Source: Auanema rhodensis (taxonomy: Eukaryota > Nematoda > Chromadorea > Rhabditida > Rhabditidae). Taken from it: DNA of 64,000 nucleotides. The notes under the pieces were generated by a model, which worked only from the letters and a program-made list of their open reading frames with translations, was not told where the DNA came from and did not search any database. The position numbers and the translations under genes are program-made. The stretch covers positions 4,402,001 to 4,466,000 of the forward strand of contig OZ059897.1 in the NCBI GenBank assembly GCA_964057225.1, given 5' to 3'. Shown in pieces: positions 13,169-24,700 of the stretch; the stretch's first letter is position 1; every line of letters starts with the position of its first letter.

Positions 13169-16100
13169 TTCTTCAGGGTGAAAATCGAGGATATAAGTGT
13201 GAACCTATATCAGTTGATTACTCGGTGCATTTTTAAGCTAGCGCAAATCTGATAACACAGATCAACGCAGCTCAAAAATCCGCATCGAATGCACTATACT
13301 ACATTGAGAAACGCTCCATACAAAAATTAGTTATGATCGTTTGAAAAATAATGCATTAGTGTATGTTGAGTTCCCATGTACACTCAACATTGCTTCCAAA
13401 AACATTTTGACAAAAATTTTCCCGAAAAATTTCTGAATAATTTCACAAAAAGTAGATGTTTTTAGATTCTTTTTTTCAAGACGAATACGATGGACAATGT
13501 TTTTCAACGAAAAAATCATTTCTTCAGGGTGAAAATCGAGGATATAAGTGTGAACATATATCAGTTGATATCTCGGTGCATTTTTAAGCTAACTCAAATC
13601 TGATAACACAGATCGACGCAGCTTAAAAATCCGCATCGAATGCACTATACTACATTGAGAAACGCTCTATACAAAAATCAGTTATGATCGTTTGAAAAAT
13701 AATGCATTAGTGTATGCTGAGTTCCCATGTACACTCAACATTGCTTCCAAAAACATTGTGACAAAAATTTTCCCGAAAAATTTCTAAATAATTTCACAAA
13801 AAGTAGATGTTTTTAGATTCCTTTTTTCAAGACGAATACGATGGACAATGTTTTTCAACGAAAAAATTAATTCTTCAGGGTGAAAATCGAGGATATAAGT
13901 GTGAACCTATATCAGTTGATTACTCGGTGCATTTTTAAGCTAGCGCAAATCTGATAACACAGATCAACGCAGCTTAAAAATCCGCATCGAATGCACTATA
14001 CTACATTGAGAAACGCTCCATACAAAAATTAGTTATGATCGTTTAAAAAATAATGCATTAGTGTATGCTGAGTTCCCATGTACACTCAACATTGCTTCCA
14101 AAAACATTGTGACAAAAATTTTCCCGAAAAATTTCTAAATAATTTCACAAAAAGTAGATGTTTTTAGATTCCTTTTTTCAAGACGAATACGATGGACAAT
14201 GTTTTTCAACGAAAAAATCATTTCTTCAGGGTGAAAATCGAGGATATAAGTGTGAACATATATCAGTTGATATCTCGGTGCATTTTTAAGCTAACTCAAA
14301 TCTGATAACACAGATCGACGCAGCTTAAAAATCCGCATCGAATGCACTATACTACATTGAGAAACGCTCTATACAAAAATTAGTTATGATCGTTTGAAAA
14401 ATAATGCATTAGTGTATGCTGAGTTCCCATGTACACTCAACATTGCTTCCAAAAACATTGTGACAAAAATTTTCCCGAAAAATTTCTAAATAATTTCACA
14501 AAAAGTAGATGTTTTTAGATTCCTTTTTTCAAGACGAATACGATGGACAATATTTTTCAACGAAAAAATCATTTCTTCAGGGTGAAAATCGAGGATATAA
14601 GTGTGAACATATATCAGTTGATTACTCGGTGCATTTTTAAGCTAGCGCAAATCTGATAACACAGATCAACGCAACTCAAAAATCCGCATCGAATGCACTA
14701 TACTACATTGAGAAACGCTCTATACAAAAATTAGTTATGATCGTTTGAAAAATAATGCATTAGTGTATGCTGAGTTCCCATGTACACTCAACATTGCTTC
14801 CAAAAACATTGTGACAAAAATTTTCCCGAAAAATTTCTAAATAATTTCACAAAAAGTAGGAGTTTTTAGATTTCTTTTCTCAAGGCAAAGACGATGGACA
14901 ATGTTATTCAACGAAAAAATTAATTCTTCAGGGTGAAAATCGAGGATATAAGTGTGAACCTATATCAGTTGATTACTCGGTGCATTTTTAAGCTAGCGCA
15001 AATCTGATAACACAGATCAACGCAGCTCAAAAATCCGCATCGAATGCACTATACTACATTGAGAAACGCTCCATACAAAAATTAGTTATGATCGTTTGAA
15101 AAATAATGCATTAGTGTATGTTGAGTTCCCATGTACACTCAACATTGCTTCCAAAAACATTTTGACAAAAATTTTCCCGAAAAATTTCTGAATAATTTCA
15201 CAAAAAGTAGATGTTTTTAGATTCTTTTTTTCAAGACGAATACGATGGACAATGTTTTTCAACGAAAAAATCATTTCTTCAGGGTGAAAATCGAGGATAT
15301 AAGTGTGAACATATATCAGTTGATATCTCGGTGCATTTTTAAGCTAACTCAAATCTGATAACACAGATCGACGCAGCTTAAAAATCCGCATCGAATGCAC
15401 TATACTACATTGAGAAACGCTCTATACAAAAATCAGTTATGATCGTTTGAAAAATAATGCATTAGTGTATGCTGAGTTCCCATGTACACTCAACATTGCT
15501 TCCAAAAACATTGTGACAAAAATTTTCCCGAAAAATTTCTAAATAATTTCACAAAAAGTAGATGTTTTTAGATTCCTTTTTTCAAGACGAATACGATGGA
15601 CAATGTTTTTCAACGAAAAAATTAATTCTTCAGGGTGAAAATCGAGGATATAAGTGTGAACCTATATCAGTTGATTACTCGGTGCATTTTTAAGCTAGCG
15701 CAAATCTGATAACACAGATCAACGCAGCTTAAAAATCCGCATCGAATGCACTATACTACATTGAGAAACGCTCCATACAAAAATTAGTTATGATCGTTTA
15801 AAAAATAATGCATTAGTGTATGCTGAGTTCCCATGTACACTCAACATTGCTTCCAAAAACATTGTGACAAAAATTTTCCCGAAAAATTTCTAAATAATTT
15901 CACAAAAAGTAGATGTTTTTAGATTCCTTTTTTCAAGACGAATACGATGGACAATGTTTTTCAACGAAAAAATCATTTCTTCAGGGTGAAAATCGAGGAT
16001 ATAAGTGTGAACATATATCAGTTGATATCTCGGTGCATTTTTAAGCTAACTCAAATCTGATAACACAGATCGACGCAGCTTAAAAATCCGCATCGAATGC

Positions 16101-18784
16101 ACTATACTACATTGAGAAACGCTCTATACAAAAATTAGTTATGATCGTTTGAAAAATAATGCATTAGTGTATGCTGAGTTCCCATGTACACTCAACATTG
16201 CTTCCAAAAACATTGTGACAAAAATTTTCCCGAAAAATTTCTAAATAATTTCACAAAAAGTAGATGTTTTTAGATTCCTTTTTTCAAGACGAATACGATG
16301 GACAATATTTTTCAACGAAAAAATCATTTCTTCAGGGTGAAAATCGAGGATATAAGTGTGAACATATATCAGTTGATTACTCGGTGCATTTTTAAGCTAG
16401 CGCAAATCTGATAACACAGATCAACGCAACTCAAAAATCCGCATCGAATGCACTATACTACATTGAGAAACGCTCTATACAAAAATTAGTTATGATCGTT
16501 TGAAAAATAATGCATTAGTGTATGCTGAGTTCCCATGTACACTCAACATTGCTTCCAAAAACATTGTGACAAAAATTTTCCCGAAAAATTTCTAAATAAT
16601 TTCACAAAAAGTAGGAGTTTTTAGATTTCTTTTCTCAAGGCAAAGACGATGGACAATGTTATTCAACGAAAAAATTAATTCTTCAGGGTGAAAATCGAGG
16701 ATATAAGTGTGAACCTATATCAGTTGATTACTCGGTGCATTTTTAAGCTAGCGCAAATCTGATAACACAGATCAACGCAGCTCAAAAATCCGCATCGAAT
16801 GCACTATACTACATTGAGAAACGCTCTATACAAAAATTAGTTATGATCGTTTGAAAAATAATGCATTAGTGTATGCTGAGTTCCCATGTACACTCAACAT
16901 TGCTTCCAAAAACATTGTGACAAAAATTTTCCCGAAAAATTTCTAAATAATTTCACAAAAAGTAGATGTTTTTAGATTCCTTTTTTCAAGACGAATACGA
17001 TGGACAATGTTTTTCAACGAAAAAATCATTTCTTCAGGGTGAAAATCGAGGATATAAGTGTGAACATATATCAGTTGATATCTCGGTGCATTTTCAAGCT
17101 AACTCAAATCTGATAACACAGATCAACGCAGCTTAAAAATCCGCATCGAATGCACTATACTACATTGAGAAACGCTCCATACAAAAATTAGTTATGATCG
17201 TTTGAAAAATAATGCATTAGTGTATGTTGAGTTCCCATGTACACTCAACATTGCTTCCAAAAACATTTTGACAAAAATTTTCCCGAAAAATTTCTGAATA
17301 ATTTCACAAAAAGTAGATGTTTTTAGATTCTTTTTTTCAAGACGAATACGATGGACAATGTTTTTCAACGAAAAAATCATTTCTTCAGAGTGAAAATCGA
17401 GGATATAAGTGTGAACATATATCAGTTGATATCTCGGTGCATTTTTAAGCTAACTCAAATCTGATAACACAGATCGACGCAGCTTAAAAATCCGCATCGA
17501 ATGCACTATACTACATTGAGAAACGCTCTATACAAAAATTAGTTATGATCGTTTGAAAAATAATGCATTAGTGTATGCTGAGTTCCCATGTACACTCAAC
17601 ATTGCTTCCAAAAACATTGTGACAAAAATTTTCCCGAAAAATTTCTAAATAATTTCACAAAAAGTAGATGTTTTTAGATTCCTTTTTTCAAGACGAATAC
17701 GATGGACAATGTTTTTCAACGAAAAAATTAATTCTTCAGGGTGAAAATCGAGGATATAAGTGTGAACCTATATCAGTTGATTACTCGGTGCATTTTTAAG
17801 CTAGCGCAAATCTGATAACACAGATCAACGCAGCTTAAAAATCCGCATCGAATGCACTATACTACATTGAGAAACGCTCCATACAAAAATTAGTTATGAT
17901 CGTTTAAAAAATAATGCATTAGTGTATGCTGAGTTCCCATGTACACTCAACATTGCTTCCAAAAACATTGTGACAAAAATTTTCCCGAAAAATTTCTAAA
18001 TAATTTCACAAAAAGTAGATGTTTTTAGATTCCTTTTTTCAAGACGAATACGATGGACAATGTTTTTCAACGAAAAAATCATTTCTTCAGGGTGAAAATC
18101 GAGGATATAAGTGTGAACATATATCAGTTGATATCTCGGTGCATTTTTAAGCTAACTCAAATCTGATAACACAGATCAACGCAGCTCAAAAATCCGCATC
18201 GAATGCACTATACTACATTGAGAAACGCTCTATTTAAAAATTAGTTATGATCGTTTGAAAAATAATGCATTAGTGTATGCTGAGTTCCCATGTACACTCA
18301 ACATTGCTTCCAAAAACATTGTGACAAAAATTTTCCCGAAAAATTTCTAAATAATTTCACAAAAAGTAGATGTTTTTAGATTCCTTTTTTCAAGACGAAT
18401 ACGATGGACAATATTTTTCAACGAAAAAATCATTTCTTCAGGGTGAAAATCGAGGATATAAGTGTGAACATATATCAGTTGATTACTCGGTGCATTTTTA
18501 AGCTAGCGCAAATCTGATAACACAGATCAACGCAACTCAAAAATCCGCATCGAATGCACTATACTACATTGAGAAACGCTCTATACAAAAATTAGTTATG
18601 ATCGTTTGAAAAATAATGCATTAGTGTATGCTGAGTTCCCATGTACACTCAACATTGCTTCCAAAAACATTGTGACAAAAATTTTCCCGAAAAATTTCTA
18701 AATAATTTCACAAAAAGTAAGAGTTTTTAGATTTCTTTTCTCAAGGCAAAGACGATGGACAATGTTATTCAACGAAAAAATTAA
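13169..18784 (-). repeat. Higher-order repeat, three copies of 1755, 1755 and 2106 bp
   Basis: Copies span 13169-14923, 14924-16678 and 16679-18784. A private base (caatattttt for caatgttttt) recurs at 14552, 16307 and 18413, spacings 1755 and 2106. A gtttaaaaaataatg variant recurs near 14041, 15796 and 17902 with the same spacings. The order by start is A (13519), TTA-head/C-body hybrid (13870), C (14221), C variant (14572), B (14923). The third copy has one extra type C monomer (17029), which explains its greater length. The hybrid recurs at 15625 and 17731. Confidence 0.87.
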
Positions 18785-20492
18785 TTCTTCAGGGTGAAAA
18801 TCGAGGATATAAGTGTGAACCTATATCAGTTGATTACTCGGTGCATTTTTAAGCTAGCGCAAATCTGATAACACAGATCAACGCAGCTCAAAAATCCGCA
18901 TCGAATGCACTATACTACATTGAGAAACGCTCTATACAAAAATTAGTTATGATCGTTTGAAAAATAATGCATTAGTGTATGCTGAGTTCCCATGTACACT
19001 CAACATTGCTTCCAAAAACATTGTGACAAAAATTTTCCCGAAAAATTTCTAAATAATTTCACAAAAAGTAGATGTTTTTAGATTCCTTTTTTCAAGACGA
19101 ATACGATGGACAATGTTTTTCAACGAAAAAATCATTTCTTCAGGGTGAAAATCGAGGATATAAGTGTGAACATATATCAGTTGATATCTCGGTGCATTTT
19201 CAAGCTAACTCAAATCTGATAACACAGATCGACGCAGCTTAAAAATCCGCATCGAATGCACTATACTACATTGAGAAACGCTCTATACAAAAATTAGTTA
19301 TGATCGTTTGAAAAATAATGCATTAGTGTATGCTGAGTTCCCATGTACACTCAACATTGCTTCCAAAAACATTGTGACAAAAATTTTCCCGAAAAATTTC
19401 TAAATAATTTCACGAAAAGTAGGAGTTTTTAGATTTCTTTTTTCAAGGCAAAGACGATGGACAATGTTATTCAACGAAAAAATTAATTCTTCAGGGTGAA
19501 AATCGAGGATATAAGTGTGAACCTATATCAGTTGATTACTCGGTGCATTTTTAAGCTAGCGCAAATCTGATAACACAGATCAACGCAGCTTAAAAATCCG
19601 CATCGAATGCACTATACTACATTGAGAAACGCTCCATACAAAAATTAGTTATGATCGTTTGAAAAATAATGCATTAGTGTATGTTGAGTTCCCATGTACA
19701 CTCAACATTGCTTCCAAAAACATTTTGACAAAAATTTTCCCGAAAAATTTCTGAATAATTTCACAAAAAGTAGATGTTTTTAGATTCTTTTTTTCAAGAC
19801 GAATACGATGGACAATGTTTTTCAACGAAAAAATCATTTCTTCAGGGTGAAAATCGAGGATATAAGTGTGAACATATATCAGTTGATATCTCGGTGCATT
19901 TTTAAGCTAACTCAAATCTGATAACACAGATCAACGCAGCTCAAAAATCCGCATCGAATGCACTATACTACATTGAGAAACGCTCTATTTAAAAATTAGT
20001 TATGATCGTTTGAAAAATAATGCATTAGTGTATGCTGAGTTCCCATGTACACTCAACATTGCTTCCAAAAACATTGTGACAAAAATTTTCCCGAAAAATT
20101 TCTAAATAATTTCACAAAAAGTAGATGTTTTTAGATTCTTTTTTTCAAGACGAATACGATGGACAAGGTTTTTCAACGAAAAAATCATTTCTTCAGGGTG
20201 AAAATCGAGGATATAAGTGTGAACATATATCAGTTGATTACTCGGTGCATTTTTAAGCTAGCGCAAATCTGATAACACAGATCAACGCAGCTCAAAAATC
20301 CGCATCGAATGCACTATACTACATTGAGAAACGCTCTATTTAAAAATTAGTTATGATCGTTTGAAAAATAATGCATTAGTGTATGCTGAGTTCCCATGTA
20401 CACTCAACATTGCTTCCAAAAACATTGTGACAAAAATTTTCCCGAAAAATTTCTAAATAATTTCACAAAAAGTAGGAGTTTTTAAATTTCTT
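18785..20492 (-). repeat. Distal end of the reverse block
   Basis: Minus-strand monomers start at 19135 (C), 19486 (B with the cttttcg variant), 19837 (A), 20188 (ATG head, aaatag class), followed by a partial monomer 20189-20492 that stops at phase 48. Read away from the junction, 20188, 19837 and 19486 match in type the forward monomers 20705, 21056 and 21407 on the other side. The next pair, 19135 and 21758, match at the head only. Confidence 0.82.
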
Positions 20493-20507
20493 AACTCAAA
20501 AACTCAA
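20393..20507. other. Fold-back junction 2 with short filler
   Basis: The reverse array matches expectation through 20492 (phase 48), and the forward array matches from 20501 (phase 148). The eight bases aactcaaa at 20493-20500 fit neither side cleanly. They repeat aactcaa, which starts again at 20501, and share ctcaa with the sequence expected on the reverse side. Equivalent mirrored positions are about 20392 and 20501, so roughly 108 bp forms the unpaired spacer. This is a non-homologous orientation switch with possible templated filler. Confidence 0.9.
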
Positions 20508-21184
20508 CATACACTAATGCATTATTTTTCAAACGATCATAACTAATTTTTGTATGGAGCGTTTCTCAATGTAGTATAGTGCATTCGATGCGGATTTTTG
20601 AGCTGCGTTGATCTGTGTTATCAGATTTGCGCTAGCTTAAAAATGCACCGAGTAATCAACTGATATATGTTCACACTTATATCCTCGATTTTCACCCTGA
20701 AGAAATGATTTTTTCGTTGAAAAACATTGTCCATCGTATTCGTCTTGAAAAAAAGAATCTAAAAACATCTACTTTTTGTGAAATTATTTAGAAATTTTTC
20801 GGGAAAATTTTTGTCACAATGTTTTTGGAAGCAATGTTGAGTGTACATGGGAACTCAGCATACACTAATGCATTATTTTTCAAACAATCATAACTAATTT
20901 TTAAATAGAGCGTTTCTCAATGTAGTATAGTGCATTCGATGCGGATTTTTGAGCTGCGTTGATCTGTGTTATCAGATTTGAGTTAGCTTAAAAATGCACC
21001 GAGATATCGACTGATATATGTTCACACTTATATCCTCGATTTTCACCCTGAAGAAATGATTTTTTCGTTGAAAAACATTGTCCATCGTATTCGTCTTGAA
21101 AAAAAGAATCTAAAAACATCTACTTTTTGTGAAATTATTCAGAAATTTTTCGGGAAAATTTTTGTCAAAATGTTTTTGGAAGCA

Positions 21185-21212
21185 ATGTTGAGTGTACATG
21201 GGAACTCAACAT
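21185..21212 (+). repeat. 9-bp inverted repeat with 10-bp spacer, phases 130-157 (example)
   Basis: ATGTTGAGT and ACTCAACAT are perfect reverse complements around GTACATGGGA. The motif is perfect in monomers with A154; in G154 monomers the right arm reads ACTCAGCAT and loses one pair (a G-T wobble if in RNA or single strand). It therefore occurs in two states along the array. Confidence 0.9.
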
Positions 21213-21216
21213 ACAC

Positions 21217-21226
21217 TAATGCATTA
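21217..21226. repeat. 10-bp perfect palindrome TAATGCATTA, phases 162-171 (example)
   Basis: Perfectly self-complementary and present in nearly all monomers; exceptions include 12301 (reads TTAATG on that strand) and the monomer near 53505 (acaataatg). It lies five bases after the 9-bp inverted repeat (four bases, 21213-21216, lie between), so phases 130-171 are dense in dyad symmetry. Confidence 0.88.
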
Positions 21227-21705
21227 TTTTTCAAACGATCATAACTAATTTTTGTATGGAGCGTTTCTCAATGTAGTATAGTGCATTCGATGCGGATTTT
21301 TAAGCTGCGTTGATCTGTGTTATCAGATTTGCGCTAGCTTAAAAATGCACCGAGTAATCAACTGATATAGGTTCACACTTATATCCTCGATTTTCACCCT
21401 GAAGAATTAATTTTTTCGTTGAATAACATTGTCCATCGTCTTTGCCTTGAAAAAAGAAATCTAAAAACTCCTACTTTTCGTGAAATTATTTGGAAATTTT
21501 TCGGGAAAATTTTTGTCACAATGTTTTTGGAAGCAATGTTGAGTGTACATGGGAACTCAGCATACACTAATGCATTATTTTTCAAACGATCATAACTAAT
21601 TTTTGTATAGAGCGTTTCTCAATGTAGTATAGTGCATTCGATGCGGATTTTTAAGCTGCGTCGATCTGTGTTATCAGATTTGAGTTAGCTTGAAAATGCA
21701 CCGAG

Positions 21706-21719
21706 ATATCAACTGATAT
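21706..21719. repeat. 6-bp dyad ATATCA-AC-TGATAT, phases 300-313 (example)
   Basis: Monomers with AT at phases 300-301 have six-base arms around AC. Monomers with TA keep only four. The TA class is usually linked to CG at 277/279, which instead creates the GCTAGC palindrome that the AG class lacks, so the two tail classes swap one dyad for another. Confidence 0.85.
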
Positions 21720-24700
21720 ATGTTCACACTTATATCCTCGATTTTCACCCTGAAGAAATGATTTTTTCGTTGAAAAACATTGTCCATCGTATTCGTCTTG
21801 AAAAAAGGAATCTAAAAACATCTACTTTTTGTGAAATTATTTAGAAATTTTTCGGGAAAATTTTTGTCACAATGTTTTTGGAAGCAATGTTGAGTGTACA
21901 TGGGAACTCAGCATACACTAATGCATTATTTTTCAAACGATCATAACTAATTTTTGTATAGAGCGTTTCTCAATGTAGTATAGTGCATTCGATGCGGATT
22001 TTTAAGCTGCGTCGATCTGTGTTATCAGATTTGAGTTAGCTTAAAAATGCACCGAGATATCAACTGATATATGTTCACACTTATATCCTCGATTTTCACC
22101 CTGAAGAAATGATTTTTTCGTTGAAAAACATTGTCCATCGTATTCGTCTTGAAAAAAAGAATCTAAAAACATCTACTTTTTGTGAAATTATTCAGAAATT
22201 TTTCGGGAAAATTTTTGTCACAATGTTTTTGGAAGCAATGTTGAGTGTACATGGGAACTCAGCATACACTAATGCATTATTTTTCAAACGATCATAACTA
22301 ATTTTTGTATAGAGCGTTTCTCAATGTAGTATAGTGCATTCGATGCGGATTTTTGAGCTGCGTTGATCTGTGTTATCAGATTTGCGCTAGCTTAAAAATG
22401 CACCGAGTAATCAACTGATATATGTTCACACTTATATCCTCGATTTTCACCCTGAAGAAATGATTTTTTCGTTGAAAAATATTGTCCATCGTATTCGTCT
22501 TGAAAAAAGGAATCTAAAAACATCTACTTTTTGTGAAATTATTTAGAAATTTTTCGGGAAAATTTTTGTCACAATGTTTTTGGAAGCAATGTTGAGTGTA
22601 CATGGGAACTCAGCATACACTAATGCATTATTTTTCAAACGATCATAACTAATTTTTGTATAGAGCGTTTCTCAATGTAGTATAGTGCATTCGATGCGGA
22701 TTTTTAAGCTGCGTCGATCTGTGTTATCAGATTTGAGTTAGCTTAAAAATGCACCGAGATATCAACTGATATATGTTCACACTTATATCCTCGATTTTCA
22801 CCCTGAAGAAATGATTTTTTCGTTGAAAAATATTGTCCATCGTATTCGTCTTGAAAAAAGGAATCTAAAAACATCTACTTTTTGTGAAATTATTTAGAAA
22901 TTTTTCGGGAAAATTTTTGTCACAATGTTTTTGGAAGCAATGTTGAGTGTACATGGGAACTCAGCATACACTAATGCATTATTTTTCAAACGATCATAAC
23001 TAATTTTTGTATAGAGCGTTTCTCAATGTAGTATAGTGCATTCGATGCGGATTTTTAAGCTGCGTCGATCTGTGTTATCAGATTTGAGTTAGCTTAAAAA
23101 TGCACCGAGATATCAACTGATATATGTTCACACTTATATCCTCGATTTTCACCCTGAAGAAATGATTTTTTCGTTGAAAAACATTGTCCATCGTATTCGT
23201 CTTGAAAAAAGGAATCTAAAAACATCTACTTTTTGTGAAATTATTATGAAATTTTTCGGGAAAATTTTTGTCACAATGTTTTTGGAAGCAATGTTGAGTG
23301 TACATGGGAACTCAGCATACACTAATGCATTATTTTTCAAACGATCATAACTAATTTTTGTATAGAGCGTTTCTCAATGTAGTATAGTGCATTCGATGCG
23401 GATTTTTGAGCTGCGTTGATCTGTGTTATCAGATTTGCGCTAGCTTAAAAATGCACCGAGTAATCAACTGATATAGGTTCACACTTATATCCTCGATTTT
23501 CACCCTGAAGAATTAATTTTTTCGTTGAATAACATTGTCCATCGTCTTTGCCTTGAGAAAAGAAATCTAAAAACTCCTACTTTTTGTGAAATTATTTAGA
23601 AATTTTTCGGGAAAATTTTTGTCACAATGTTTTTGGAAGCAATGTTGAGTGTACATGGGAACTCAGCATACACTAATGCATTATTTTTCAAACGATCATA
23701 ACTAATTTTTGTATAGAGCGTTTCTCAATGTAGTATAGTGCATTCGATGCGGATTTTTAAGCTGCGTCGATCTGTGTTATCAGATTTGAGTTAGCTTAAA
23801 AATGCACCGAGATATCAACTGATATATGTTCACACTTATATCCTCGATTTTCACCCTGAAGAAATGATTTTTTCGTTGAAAAACATTGTCCATCGTATTC
23901 GTCTTGAAAAAAGGAATCTAAAAACATCTACTTTTTGTGAAATTATTTAGAAATTTTTCGGGAAAATTTTTGTCACAATGTTTTTGGAAGCAATGTTGAG
24001 TGTACATGGGAACTCAGCATACACTAATGCATTATTTTTCAAACGATCATAACTAATTTTTGTATAGAGCGTTTCTCAATGTAGTATAGTGCATTCGATG
24101 CGGATTTTTGAGCTGCGTTGATCTGTGTTATCAGATTTGCGCTAGCTTAAAAATGCACCGAGTAATCAACTGATATAGGTTCACACTTATATCCTCGATT
24201 TTCACCCTGAAGAATTAATTTTTTCGTTGAATAACATTGTCCATCGTCTTTGCCTTGAGAAAAGAAATCTAAAAACTCCTACTTTTTGTGAAATTATTTA
24301 GAAATTTTTCGGGAAAATTTTTGTCACAATGTTTTTGGAAGCAATGTTGAGTGTACATGGGAACTCAGCATACACTAATGCATTATTTTTCAAACGATCA
24401 TAACTAATTTTTGTATAGAGCGTTTCTCAATGTAGTATAGTGCATTCGATGCGGATTTTTGAGCTGCGTTGATCTGTGTTATCAGATTTGCGCTAGCTTA
24501 AAAATGCACCGAGTAATCAACTGATATATGTTCACACTTATATCCTCGATTTTCACCCTGAAGAAATGATTTTTTCGTTGAAAAACATTGTCCATCGTAT
24601 TCGTCTTGAAAAAAAGAATCTAAAAACATCTACTTTTTGTGAAATTATTTAGAAATTTTTCGGGAAAATTTTTGTCACAATGTTTTTGGAAGCAATGTTG

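Larger units (their letters stand above)
4817..20492 (-). repeat. Reverse-orientation satellite block
   Basis: About 44.7 monomers of the same satellite read on the minus strand, 15.7 kb in all. Minus-strand phase 1 falls at 5095, 5446, 5797 and every 351 bp up to 20188, with no net length change between 5446 and 19837. It carries the same A, B and C variant classes as the flanking blocks, so it derives from the same family. It ends at phase 48 of a monomer whose phase 1 would be at 20539. Confidence 0.97.
21056..21406 (+). repeat. Representative type A monomer
   Basis: Diagnostic states: ATG head, A18, attcgtc body, C85, A113, A154, G203, A247, T256, CG at 277/279, TA at 300-301, G315. With C at phase 85 the frame starting at phase 1 stays open for 62 codons; in T85 monomers it meets TAG. 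I see no codon bias, conserved domain or signal arguing that the frame is expressed. Used as the coordinate reference for internal motifs. Confidence 0.9.

Noticed and set aside
20161-20175. Single-base oddities such as acaaggttt near 20166, attttagtcac near 3541 and gaaattcttt near 50270
   Set aside because: Isolated substitutions in single monomers; no pattern or shared marker beyond ordinary mutation or consensus error.
4817-20492. Simple 15.7-kb inversion between two clean breaks
   Set aside because: Turning the block back does not restore monomer phase at either end: phases 328/279 and 48/148 would leave gaps, and monomer order is mirrored at both breaks.
21394-21585. 63-codon minus-strand frames in monomers at 21394-21585, 23149-23340 and 37189-37380
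   Set aside because: They are antisense to the satellite and open only where the usual ttTAGaaa (a stop, CTA/TAG context) carries a rare substitution such as ttTGG, ttATG or ttAAG. No other coding evidence.
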